36,135 nt of DNA from the NCBI GenBank assembly GCA_024405255.1, contig JAKSOY010000015.1, forward strand, positions 1-36,135, read 5' to 3'. Shown here in pieces: positions 25,577 to 33,760 of this stretch (position 1 is its first letter; every line of letters begins with the position of its first letter). The notes under the pieces are model-generated. The model saw only the letters and a program-made list of their open reading frames with translations, searched no databases and had not been told where the DNA came from. The position numbers and the translations under genes were made by a program. Source of the stretch: Kiritimatiellia bacterium (GTDB taxonomy: Bacteria > Verrucomicrobiota > Kiritimatiellia > RFP12 > UBA1067).

Positions 25577-25659
25577 GACGTAATGATTGGAAGCACGCCA
25601 CTCTTCTTTTCCCGCAGGGGTGAATGGCATTTGTTGTGCGGGGATTGAGGATCGTCTTA

Positions 25660-26052
25660 ATGTCAGAAACACAAAATGTCGTCTCACAAAAACCGGCTTT
25701 GGCCGGTATGCCCCATTGCTTTGCCGCTCTCAAATACTCGTTACACGGCTTTCTTGCATGTCTAAGAGAAGAGGCTGCATTTCGCCAGGAGTGCGTACTT
25801 GGCATACCTCATTTCATTATGCTCAGCCTAATTGAAATGGATGCTTGGATTCGGGTACAACTTGGTACGTTGTGGTTTCTTTTAATTGCGGTCGAATTGT
25901 TAAACAGCGGCATTGAGGCCGTTGTGGATCTCGCTTCGCCAAAACATCATGAATTGGCGAGAAAAGCCAAAGATTGTGGATCAGCGGCTGTCATGTGTTT
26001 GCTGGTGCTGATTGTAGGGTGTTGGATTTTCGCCTTGGGAGTGTTCAGATGA
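25660..26052 (+). CDS. dgkA: Diacylglycerol kinase (prokaryotic DgkA type)
   Basis: A protein of 130 aa from ATG 25660, with GAGG 9-10 nt upstream; the longer frame from 25624 adds unlikely residues. DgkA hallmarks are present: an N-terminal amphipathic helix leading into LREEAAFRQE, membrane helix FLLIAVELLNSGIEAVVD with the conserved Glu and Asn, HELARKAKDCGSAAV, and a last membrane helix. DgkA phosphorylates diacylglycerol at the inner membrane. Its last four bases overlap the start of the phosphoethanolamine transferase gene. Such transferases release diacylglycerol from phosphatidylethanolamine, so the kinase recycles the by-product. The same pairing is known beside eptA/mcr-type genes. 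Confidence 0.92.
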   Translation: MSETQNVVSQKPALAGMPHCFAALKYSLHGFLACLREEAAFRQECVLGIPHFIMLSLIEMDAWIRVQLGTLWFLLIAVELLNSGIEAVVDLASPKHHELARKAKDCGSAAVMCLLVLIVGCWIFALGVFR

Positions 26053-27695
26053 GACGGAACCTGTCTTTCTTTTTCGTTCTTGCTTTGTTTGGAAGCATGC
26101 ACGCCTATTGGGCGATTTCCAAGTTCGGCTTTCAGGCAGTTGATCTTCCTCCGGTCCAATTCTTTTTGTTTTCACTTTGGTCATGCGTACGAGACATAAC
26201 GACTTACACTTTGCTGCTTTCAGCAACCGTCTTTCTTTTTGGACGTTTTGCGCGATGGGTTGTTACAGCGATATGGGCATATATTGTAATTGTAGTTTGT
26301 TCCTGTGTTTATGTAAAACATGTTTTCCATGCCGAGCTGTCGTCAATCTGGATTGAATTGCTTATGAACACTTCGATTGATGAAGTGATACAATTCATAA
26401 AGATGTCGTTTGGTTGTTGGCAAGTCGCGGGACTGATCTTGGTGTGTGCTGTAATTGCTTTGCCGTGTGTTGTACTTCAACGACTACCTCCGCAATCGTT
26501 TTCACGACGTTCAGTATTAATTGGGCTTGGTCTTACCATGCCCTTTCTGATTATAAATGTCATCACAATGAATTGGCATTGGGGCGTGGCGCAAATGCCA
26601 TACACTAACTTTTTGGTATCCAGTGCTATGTCTTATGAACGAGACCGTGGCTTCCGTCGAGCTTGTGAGAACAAGGGGTTGCCTTCTGTTGTCAGTACCA
26701 ATGTTTCGACTAACGATCTGCCTAATATTGTGATAGTTCTTGGAGAATCTGCTACTCGGAACAACTGGCATCTGTATGGCTACGAACGACATACAACACC
26801 GCGGATGGACGAGATCTGCGCATCAGGCGAGGGTGTGGCCCTGAAGGATGTTGTCGGGATCGTACCGGCCACAGTGCGTGCTTTGAGTTTCCTATTGACT
26901 GACGTGACATTAGAGACGCTGACTGAAGGGCATTGGACGATTGCCGAAGTCATGCGCAGGGCCGGATATTCGACCGTAGCAATTTCGAATCAGCAGGTGT
27001 GGAATGGAATGACCTCCTTACTTGGAACCATATTCAATGGATGCGAGAAGAGAATTTCAATGTTTGTAGAAAAGAAGGGTTTGCCACATTACGACGAATC
27101 AATGGTGCCCTATCTGCGCTCTGAACTTTCAAAGCCAGGTCCGCAAGCCGTGTTTATTCACTTGGCCGGGATGCACTATCCCGTTCGGGATGCATGTCCA
27201 AAAAAAGAGAGACATTTTGACGATAACGTGGAAGGTGAAGCGCTCGAAGGCCTATCTGCATTCAACCGTGACCGAAGAAATAGATATGACGATGGGATAC
27301 TCTATGAGGACAAGGTTCTTGGCATGATTGTGGACGTAATGAAGGAGGAAGAACGGCCGTCTATCATGTTCTTTATCAGCGATCATGGCGAATCGCCAAG
27401 GTCGGATGGGTGGCGTGTGTATACGGATATGGATGTTTATGAGTTGCCTTGTGTGTTTTGGATGTCGCCGAAGTATCAAATACGATTCCCGAAAATTGTA
27501 TCTTCACTTCGTGAGACCATCAATAAACCTCTACAGCCAGATATGTTGACTGGCGGATTGTTGGAGATGGCTCAAATAGAATTATCACATCTGAATACCA
27601 CATCATTCCTGCTACCTGACTTTAAATGCCGAATACCAAGAAAGATTGATTCAAGGCGTCTGAACTACGAAACGCTCAAGAAAGGCGTCCGATGA
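26049..27695 (+). CDS. Lipid A / cell-envelope phosphoethanolamine transferase (EptA/CptA-like)
   Basis: A protein of 548 aa from ATG 26049, inside an ATGA overlap with dgkA. About five N-terminal membrane helices (to residue 175) precede a periplasmic sulfatase-fold domain. Metal and catalytic positions can be read: VLGES with E233, LYGYERHTTPRM, the likely nucleophile T275 in IVPATVRALSFLL, HLAGMHYP, and FFISDHGE with the Asp-His metal pair. The GESxTR...LYGY form is closer to CptA-type enzymes than to MCR. It transfers phosphoethanolamine from phosphatidylethanolamine to lipid A or core sugars, reducing negative charge and often polymyxin susceptibility. Acceptor and resistance effect cannot be deduced from the sequence. 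GC is lower than in the flanking core genes, consistent with transfer. Confidence 0.88.
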   Translation: MRRNLSFFFVLALFGSMHAYWAISKFGFQAVDLPPVQFFLFSLWSCVRDITTYTLLLSATVFLFGRFARWVVTAIWAYIVIVVCSCVYVKHVFHAELSSIWIELLMNTSIDEVIQFIKMSFGCWQVAGLILVCAVIALPCVVLQRLPPQSFSRRSVLIGLGLTMPFLIINVITMNWHWGVAQMPYTNFLVSSAMSYERDRGFRRACENKGLPSVVSTNVSTNDLPNIVIVLGESATRNNWHLYGYERHTTPRMDEICASGEGVALKDVVGIVPATVRALSFLLTDVTLETLTEGHWTIAEVMRRAGYSTVAISNQQVWNGMTSLLGTIFNGCEKRISMFVEKKGLPHYDESMVPYLRSELSKPGPQAVFIHLAGMHYPVRDACPKKERHFDDNVEGEALEGLSAFNRDRRNRYDDGILYEDKVLGMIVDVMKEEERPSIMFFISDHGESPRSDGWRVYTDMDVYELPCVFWMSPKYQIRFPKIVSSLRETINKPLQPDMLTGGLLEMAQIELSHLNTTSFLLPDFKCRIPRKIDSRRLNYETLKKGVR

Positions 27696-27758
27696 AACCT
27701 TCCAATAACGAAGACAAAGTTGTTTAAGATTTCGCTCGAAACAAAACATGAGATAAAA

Positions 27759-27878
27759 ATGACAATCGTCTTCATCCTTGTGATGATGGTGATTGTCATA
27801 ATATGTCTTGCCATTCTATTTTGTTTTCTTTGGTTTGATTCCAATCCTTCCTATTCACGCGTTAAATCAATCCCCTAG
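27759..27878 (+). CDS. 39-aa single-helix membrane microprotein
   Basis: ATG 27759 to TAG 27876-27878, 39 aa. It begins MTIVFILVMMVIVIICLA, continues hydrophobic to about residue 26 and ends in a polar tail (DSNPSYSRVKSIP), a typical one-pass membrane microprotein. It lies 63 nt after eptA on the same strand. The ribosome-binding site is weak (GAGATAAAA). Its stop codon shares the palindrome CTAG with the stop of the convergent ispA-like gene. It may modulate the transferase or an envelope sensor, which is pure inference. An accidental hydrophobic frame is the alternative. Confidence 0.45.
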   Translation: MTIVFILVMMVIVIICLAILFCFLWFDSNPSYSRVKSIP

Positions 27879-28660
27879 TTTGTCCGGCCGACGAGGCGGC
27901 GAGCGAGCGTGGCGAGGAACATAGTATCACCCGGTAGGCCGTCGAGCGCGGCCAGTGCGGCGGCGGTGGCCGTTTCTACGCGCCGTTCGGTCTCGGTGCG
28001 CGAATAGGGCGAGTCGCCGTCGAGGAGATCGTCCTCGTATTGGAAGGCCAAGCCCAAGTTGCACGCGAAGAGACGAAGCTGTTCGACCTGCTCCGCCGAG
28101 CCACCACCCGCCCAGGCGCCCATGCAGGCGGCGGCCATGAAGAGGTCGGCCGTCTTGTGCGTGTAGATAAAGTCGACCTGGGCGTCGGTCAGCGACGTTC
28201 CGGACGCCTCGCGGGCGACATCTTCAACCTGTCCCTGCACGACGCCCACCCCGCGCCGGGCGAGTTCCGCCACCACCTCGGCCGCCTTTCGCGGCGTACG
28301 GGCGGCACAGCTGAACGCGAGCGCCTGCAACGCATCGCCGGCGAGAATCGCATTCGCTTCGCCGAACTTCGCCCACACGCTCGCCTTGCCGCGACGTTCC
28401 GTATCATTGTCCATCGCGGGCAGATCGTCGTGTACAAGCGTGTAGGTGTGCAGCAGCTCGATCGCACATGCCGGCATCAACGCATCTTGCGCCTCGCCCC
28501 CCACCGCCACAGCCGCCGCGAGGCAGATCTGCGGACGAATCCGCTTGCCTCCGCCTTCAACAGCCCAACGCATCGCCTCGCTCAACACGCCCGGACGCTC
28601 CGTCGCCTTCGGCAACACCGCGTCGAGCGCACGTTCAATCATCTCCAGATAGTCGCTCAT
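27875..28660 (-). CDS. ispA: Polyprenyl (farnesyl/geranylgeranyl-type) diphosphate synthase
   Basis: A protein of 261 aa from ATG 28660, two bases after the GH106 stop; the longer frame (28858) lies inside GH106 and is discarded. It shows GGGKRIRP near 36-43, the first Asp-rich motif DDLPAMDND (78-86), GDALQALAF, the KTADLF segment, and the second motif YEDDLLD (208-214; usually QDDILD). The short DDxxxxD first motif is the FPP/GGPP synthase type. It condenses isopentenyl diphosphate with allylic diphosphates in the isoprenoid pathway. At 261 aa it is somewhat shorter than most IspA proteins (about 300). It is coupled to a secreted rhamnosidase gene, an unusual neighbour. Confidence 0.9.
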   Translation of the reverse strand: MSDYLEMIERALDAVLPKATERPGVLSEAMRWAVEGGGKRIRPQICLAAAVAVGGEAQDALMPACAIELLHTYTLVHDDLPAMDNDTERRGKASVWAKFGEANAILAGDALQALAFSCAARTPRKAAEVVAELARRGVGVVQGQVEDVAREASGTSLTDAQVDFIYTHKTADLFMAAACMGAWAGGGSAEQVEQLRLFACNLGLAFQYEDDLLDGDSPYSRTETERRVETATAAALAALDGLPGDTMFLATLARRLVGRTN

Positions 28661-28662
28661 TT

Positions 28663-31600
28663 TCACTTCGCAATCACGCCGCCTCTGAAATAGACAGGCC
28701 CGAGCAGACCCGAAACCAGCAGGTCGTCTTCCTTCGACCAGTGCTTCCACGTGGTGAACGTGTGACGGCCCGTCGGCGACGCCCTGCCTTCCTTCACCCA
28801 GTCCGGAATCTCCCGAATGGCGATTTCCTTCTTGCCCTTGTGGCTCTCGCCCTTCCACTCGCAGTCGTCCTCATAGAGGCGGTCATCGCCGATCAAACGG
28901 TTCGCCCAGAGGTTCGTGACCTTGATCGAGAGATCGATCGCCTTCGCATTTTTCACGGCCTCCGTCACATCCACGCGGAACGGCGGCTTCCACAACACGG
29001 GATAGGTCGTACCGTTCACCGTGACTTCGGCGAAGTCCTTCACCTGGCCGAGGTCGAGCATCACGCGGCCACCGTCCGTGACGAGGTCTTTCACCGCAGC
29101 CGCCGCAACGCGCTTCGTGTAGGTGGCCGTACCCGAGAAGTAGCGGACACCGAGATCGGAGTGTTCATTCCACGGCATCAGCGCATTGAACGTAATCGCC
29201 GCCGGCGCATCCCAACCCGCCGGGAACGAGACGGTCCACGGACCCTGCACGGGGCATGCAGACGGCGGATTCGCCGCGCACCGCCGAGTCTGTCCGTCAC
29301 TCCAGGTCAGCGTCGCTTTGAGCGGCTGCCACGCGAGAACCTGGCCCTTATCCGTCAACTCCCAGGTGGGCGGCGGCTGCGCCGCCTCGTCCACACCGCC
29401 CGGCAGCGCAAACTTCGCGTGCTCGCCAAGCGTCGCCGTCCCCTCGACACCGTCGAAGACATAGGTCACACGCAGTTCTTTCGGCGTCAGATAAAGCGGA
29501 TCGCGTCCCGCGAGATCGTTTTCAACTTTGAGATTGATCGTGCCCTCCCGCACGGCCTCCGCAACCTTCTCCGTCACATCGACAACCGGCGTCTCCTTCG
29601 GCGGTTCCCATGCCGGATCAATCAGTCCGTACCACGCACCAACCAGCTTCGCCTCCTGCGGCAACGTGTAGTGCGCACCCTCCTGCGCGAGGTCGCGCAC
29701 CCGCTTGCCTTTGAGCAGATAGATGGCCTCGAACGCCTTGATCTTTCCTGCGCACGGATCGCCCCCCAGCGTATTGTTGCTAATCATCACCTTTTTGCCG
29801 GGTTTCACAAACGCCGACACCTCGGCACAATCCTTGCGGGCACCGTTGAACACGCCGTAGAGGGCCTTCTTGATCGTGAGCGTATGCGACGCCTTCGGCA
29901 GACGACGGTCAGGCCGCACCTTCACATCGGCCGTTGCCCCTACAAGATGACGCCCCGTGTTCGGACGGCGGAACACGACAAATGCCGAACCGCTCGGCTG
30001 GAAGTCGAGACTCACAATCGTGCGTCCCCGCTCTTCGCGCCACACCTGTGCATCGGCGATGCGTCCCGTCTCGGCATCCCAGATTTCCGGCACGCGTCCC
30101 GTCTGACGGAACGACGCGTCGAACTTCTTCGGCGTCGCGTTGTCGAGCGCGACAAAATACCAGTCGGCCTCCGCCGAACGCCGATGGATGGCGACCGCCC
30201 CCGTACGCGGATCCGATTCCGTACTGGTGAAATCGGGCGCGAGGCCGATCTGCTGCAACGCCTCCGCCGGTGTCTTCGCCAGCACGCCCTTCGCCCACAC
30301 CTTGGCGGCCAGCGCCTTCACATCCTGATCGGCCGTCGGCCAACCGCGAAGGCCGGGCGAACGCGTCGGCTTCGAGACGCTGCACACCTTCGCCCCCGCG
30401 TCGATGAGCTCGCCGATCTTCTTCAGGCACACCGCACTCATCGTATCCTTCTGCGGCAGCGCCAGAAGCGCGTAGGAGACACCGCCCGGCACGACCACGC
30501 GCCCGTCCTTCACGGTCAATGCAAGCAACGCCTTCGTTGCGCACGTATCAAAATCATACCCAGCCGGCATCGGTGTGGACACGCCCCCAATCGGCACATC
30601 CTCGCCGCACCAGAAGAGGACATCCGCCGCAAAGGTACCTTCCTGCAGCATCCACTGGCAGCGGCTCTGATAGGTGAACCACGCCGGTGCATGCGACCAC
30701 CAGGTCTGCGTCCGGTCGAGATGCATGCCCCAGCGTCCCATCGTCATGCCGGGCAGATACTTGTCGCCCGCCCACGGCTGATGCGTGAAGCGATGGTAGA
30801 TGATGCGATTGATGCCGGCGGCGAACACGCGGTCGCCCTGGCTCTTGATGATGTACGGCGTCGTACGCCAACGACCGCCACGACCCGGATCCGCCGTGAA
30901 GCTTTCCGTCGCCGCATAGCGACGTCCCCACACGTGCGCAAGCGTCGCCGCATGGCGCGAATTGCCAATGCCGCCCACCCCGTGCGCGCCGTGTTCCGCC
31001 ATCGACCAGTATTCGGCCATCGGCACGTCGACGTCCTGTCCATACTGCAGATCGTCCGACGGACAGTTCCCGTACGGTTCGATCGAGCAGAGCAACCCGT
31101 GCTGATGGCAGAGTTCCGTCAACCGGCCCGCATAGTTCTCCGCAAAGAGATCCGCCACCACGCGACGGAAATCCTCGAGGAAACGCTCGCTCTCCTCGAT
31201 GCTGCCGACCACGCGTCCCGCCAGAACCGGCAGGTACGGCGTGAGCGAATAGCCCATCCGCGCCGCAAATGTTTTGTCAAAATCCTGCGTCCAGTTCTGG
31301 GAGGCGACTTCGAAGCTGTCGACCAGGATGTTGTTGAATCCCGTCTCCGCGATCTTGTCCTTCGGGATTCCCAGCGTCTGGCAGAGGCGCGTCACATACT
31401 GGGCGAAATGGTAGTCCATCGCCGTTGCCGAAAGCTTGTCCACTTCAAGTCCGCGACCATGGTCGGATGCCGGATGGTTGCAGCGTCCATTGCAGATGTA
31501 GCCGACACGCAGAATCGTCCAGTCGCCCGCCGGCACATCCCATGTGAGCTTCCCGTCCGACGTCATCTTCGCCGTGAGTTCCACCACCGCCTTGCGCGCC

Positions 31601-32208
31601 ACGACGGTTCCCGGTGCCGCCGTACCCTTGTCACGCCGTGCCGTACCACGCACGGCGAACGACTTCTCGGCGAGATTGCTCAACTTCGCACCCGGCTTCG
31701 GCGTCGGATAGGCCAACACCGCGATGTCGGCGTAGAAACCGTTGTCCTTTTTCTCGCGCGGCAGCACGCCGGTGAAGTGCATCGGCCCCTTCACGGCCGT
31801 TTCCGTGGCGACGACACGCTTCATCGCGTTCGCCGGGGGATTCCACGGACCGCCCGAGCTCGACCAGCCCGAGCAGTTCGGGATGCAGATTTCCAGTCCG
31901 AGCCGCTTCGCCTCCTTCTGCGCGTGCTTGAACATGTCAAACCACGCAGGCGAGTTGAAACTGAGCGGCCCGGACGGAATCGCACAGCCGGCATCGAACA
32001 TCTGCACGCCGCCGATGCCGGCCTTTGCGAGGGCCTCGAAGTCACAGGTAATGCCTTCCTTGGTCACGTTGCCGTTCATCATGTGGTACCAGGTGTGCGG
32101 TTTCGCCGTACGCGGCGGCGTCGCAAATCCCTGGTCCAACGTCATCGCGGCCGACGCGGTCGCGAACGCGGCCACGAACGCCGCAGAAAGCAATCCTGTG
32201 TTTTTCAT
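28663..32208 (-). CDS. GH106-like exported glycoside hydrolase (putative alpha-L-rhamnosidase)
   Basis: A protein of 1181 aa. A Sec signal peptide is followed by the GH106 pattern: WYHMMNGNVTKEGITCDFEAL, AGIGGVQMFD, ICIPNCSGWSSSGGPWN, a central barrel with SIEPYGNCPSDDLQYG, and a C-terminal beta-sandwich (TATYTKRV...VMLDLGQVKDFAEVTVNG...ANRLIGDDRLYED) of the galactose-binding type. GH106 enzymes remove terminal alpha-L-rhamnose from pectins such as rhamnogalacturonan. The substrate is inferred. It follows the Tat-exported oxidoreductase by 28 nt and precedes the ispA-like gene by 2 nt, and its AAAGGG ribosome-binding site lies in the gap. Confidence 0.88.
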   Translation of the reverse strand: MKNTGLLSAAFVAAFATASAAMTLDQGFATPPRTAKPHTWYHMMNGNVTKEGITCDFEALAKAGIGGVQMFDAGCAIPSGPLSFNSPAWFDMFKHAQKEAKRLGLEICIPNCSGWSSSGGPWNPPANAMKRVVATETAVKGPMHFTGVLPREKKDNGFYADIAVLAYPTPKPGAKLSNLAEKSFAVRGTARRDKGTAAPGTVVARKAVVELTAKMTSDGKLTWDVPAGDWTILRVGYICNGRCNHPASDHGRGLEVDKLSATAMDYHFAQYVTRLCQTLGIPKDKIAETGFNNILVDSFEVASQNWTQDFDKTFAARMGYSLTPYLPVLAGRVVGSIEESERFLEDFRRVVADLFAENYAGRLTELCHQHGLLCSIEPYGNCPSDDLQYGQDVDVPMAEYWSMAEHGAHGVGGIGNSRHAATLAHVWGRRYAATESFTADPGRGGRWRTTPYIIKSQGDRVFAAGINRIIYHRFTHQPWAGDKYLPGMTMGRWGMHLDRTQTWWSHAPAWFTYQSRCQWMLQEGTFAADVLFWCGEDVPIGGVSTPMPAGYDFDTCATKALLALTVKDGRVVVPGGVSYALLALPQKDTMSAVCLKKIGELIDAGAKVCSVSKPTRSPGLRGWPTADQDVKALAAKVWAKGVLAKTPAEALQQIGLAPDFTSTESDPRTGAVAIHRRSAEADWYFVALDNATPKKFDASFRQTGRVPEIWDAETGRIADAQVWREERGRTIVSLDFQPSGSAFVVFRRPNTGRHLVGATADVKVRPDRRLPKASHTLTIKKALYGVFNGARKDCAEVSAFVKPGKKVMISNNTLGGDPCAGKIKAFEAIYLLKGKRVRDLAQEGAHYTLPQEAKLVGAWYGLIDPAWEPPKETPVVDVTEKVAEAVREGTINLKVENDLAGRDPLYLTPKELRVTYVFDGVEGTATLGEHAKFALPGGVDEAAQPPPTWELTDKGQVLAWQPLKATLTWSDGQTRRCAANPPSACPVQGPWTVSFPAGWDAPAAITFNALMPWNEHSDLGVRYFSGTATYTKRVAAAAVKDLVTDGGRVMLDLGQVKDFAEVTVNGTTYPVLWKPPFRVDVTEAVKNAKAIDLSIKVTNLWANRLIGDDRLYEDDCEWKGESHKGKKEIAIREIPDWVKEGRASPTGRHTFTTWKHWSKEDDLLVSGLLGPVYFRGGVIAK

Positions 32209-32236
32209 CGTAAGCCCTTTTACTTACTAGTCTTGA

Positions 32237-33661
32237 TTAACCGCGCAGTTCCTTGAGGTACTGCTTCACGCCGAAGCCCTTGCGTTCCTCGCGGAAGAGG
32301 GTCTTGTTGGCCTCCTCGTCGTTCACGAAGCGTTCGGCCTTCTTGTCCCACGTGAGCTTGCGCCCGAGCTTCATCGCCGTGTAGCCGAGGATGCACGTGG
32401 TGGACGTGCGCTGCGCCACTTCGAGCGGCGTCGCGAGCGGGCCGCGCGTATGCATTTCCTGGATCCATTCGCGGTTATGCTCCATCGGACGCGGAATCGG
32501 CTTCGCCACGGGGCCTTCGATGAGCGAACGCTTGTTCGCCGCGAGGGCGCGTCCGTTGAGTTCGCTGGCGGAGGCGCTCTTCGGATCGTCCTTCGTCTGC
32601 TTCGCGCCGCCGAAGCTCACATAGATCCAGTCGCCGTTCTCGCCGATCCAGCGGATGCCGCACGGATACTTGCGGCCCGAACCGAGATTCATCACCGCGC
32701 CGTTGGCGTAGGTCCAGGTGATGTCGCAGTCACCGTGTACATCCCAGAGCTTGCGGCCCTTCGGATAGACGCAGGTGCCTTCGACCGTCACGGGTCCGCC
32801 CCACTCTTCGCCGAGGCCGCGCTGCGCCGTGTCGATCTGGTGCGCGCCCCAGTTGGCGATCATGCCCATGTCGTATTCCTGGATCGTCATCCAGCCGCCG
32901 CGGGCGAAATTGACCTTGCCGTTCTTGCCGCGCTGATGGCTGCGCAGCTGGGAATACGGCGCCTCCGGGGCGCGCCCCTGCCACAGATTCCAGTCGAAGC
33001 CTTTCGGAATCGGTTCCTCGGTCGGCAGATTGTATTCCTTCGGATCGTCGGGGATGCCCACTTCCACGCGCACGACCTTGCCGATGCGGCCGTCCAGCAC
33101 GCACTCGACGCCGCGGATGAAGTTCTCGGTGGCGCGCTGCTGCGTGCCCGTACGAAGGATGACGCCGTACTTCTTGGCGGCGTCCACGATCGCACGGCCT
33201 TCGCCGATCGACATCGCCATCGGCTTCTGAAGGAACACGTCCTTCTTGTGCATGCAGGCCTCGATCGCAAGCTGCGCGTGCCAGTGGTCGGGCGTCGTGA
33301 TCATGATGCCGTCGATCGCCGGATCGTCCAGCAGCTTGTGGTAGTCGCCCACGCAGCGCTTCGGATCGACGAGATCGCGGCCCTGGAACTTCTTCGTCGC
33401 GAGCAGCTTCTTGTAGTAGACGCGACGGTCGGGATCGACATCGCAGAGGCCGATGAAATCGCAGAGGTCGCGTCCGCCGGACGCCAGACAGCTCGGAATA
33501 TTGAAGCTCTGCGCAATACGGCCGCAGCCGATCACGCCGATCGTGATCTTCTTCGACGGTGCCGTCGCCCCGAGCACGCTCGCCGGCACGAACGCAGGCG
33601 CAAGTCCCGCCGCCAAAACACCCGCCAGCCCCTGCTGGCAGAATTCTCGTCTCGTCTTCAT
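32237..33661 (-). CDS. Tat-exported Gfo/Idh/MocA family oxidoreductase
   Basis: A protein of 474 aa from ATG 33661, with AAAGGAGA about 9 nt upstream; the upstream in-frame ATG at 33733 overlaps the promoter. A twin-arginine signal (MKTRREFCQQGLAG) is followed by a Rossmann fold (GVIGCGRIAQSF), TTPDHWHAQLAIEAC, and LQKPMAM, in which the usual EKP catalytic Glu is Gln, a variant frequent in PVC-bacteria paralogues. C-terminal residues include a conserved WGAHQIDTAQRG segment. Such proteins are NAD(P)-dependent oxidoreductases of sugars or act as periplasmic redox helpers in glycan breakdown. It leads an operon with GH106 and the ispA-like gene. Confidence 0.92.
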   Translation of the reverse strand: MKTRREFCQQGLAGVLAAGLAPAFVPASVLGATAPSKKITIGVIGCGRIAQSFNIPSCLASGGRDLCDFIGLCDVDPDRRVYYKKLLATKKFQGRDLVDPKRCVGDYHKLLDDPAIDGIMITTPDHWHAQLAIEACMHKKDVFLQKPMAMSIGEGRAIVDAAKKYGVILRTGTQQRATENFIRGVECVLDGRIGKVVRVEVGIPDDPKEYNLPTEEPIPKGFDWNLWQGRAPEAPYSQLRSHQRGKNGKVNFARGGWMTIQEYDMGMIANWGAHQIDTAQRGLGEEWGGPVTVEGTCVYPKGRKLWDVHGDCDITWTYANGAVMNLGSGRKYPCGIRWIGENGDWIYVSFGGAKQTKDDPKSASASELNGRALAANKRSLIEGPVAKPIPRPMEHNREWIQEMHTRGPLATPLEVAQRTSTTCILGYTAMKLGRKLTWDKKAERFVNDEEANKTLFREERKGFGVKQYLKELRG

Positions 33662-33713
33662 TTCATTTCTCCTTTTTAACATACCCGACAATCCGTCCTC
33701 CCCGTTTGAAATT

Positions 33714-33743
33714 ATTATAGCATAATCTCCCATTTCCTGTACA
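33714..33743 (-). promoter_or_regulatory. Promoter of the Gfo - GH106 - ispA operon
   Basis: TATAAT on the minus strand is at 33714-33719. A TGTACA-like -35 lies 18 nt upstream (33738-33743), weaker than consensus. A leader of about 45 nt precedes ATG 33661. Confidence 0.5.
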
Positions 33744-33760
33744 GTATTCAGGGGGACTGT

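Noticed and set aside
28468..32256. Plus-strand open frame of about 1260 codons opposite GH106 and ispA
   Set aside because: It is an antisense shadow of high-GC coding DNA. It has no recognisable motif and covers two real genes on the other strand.
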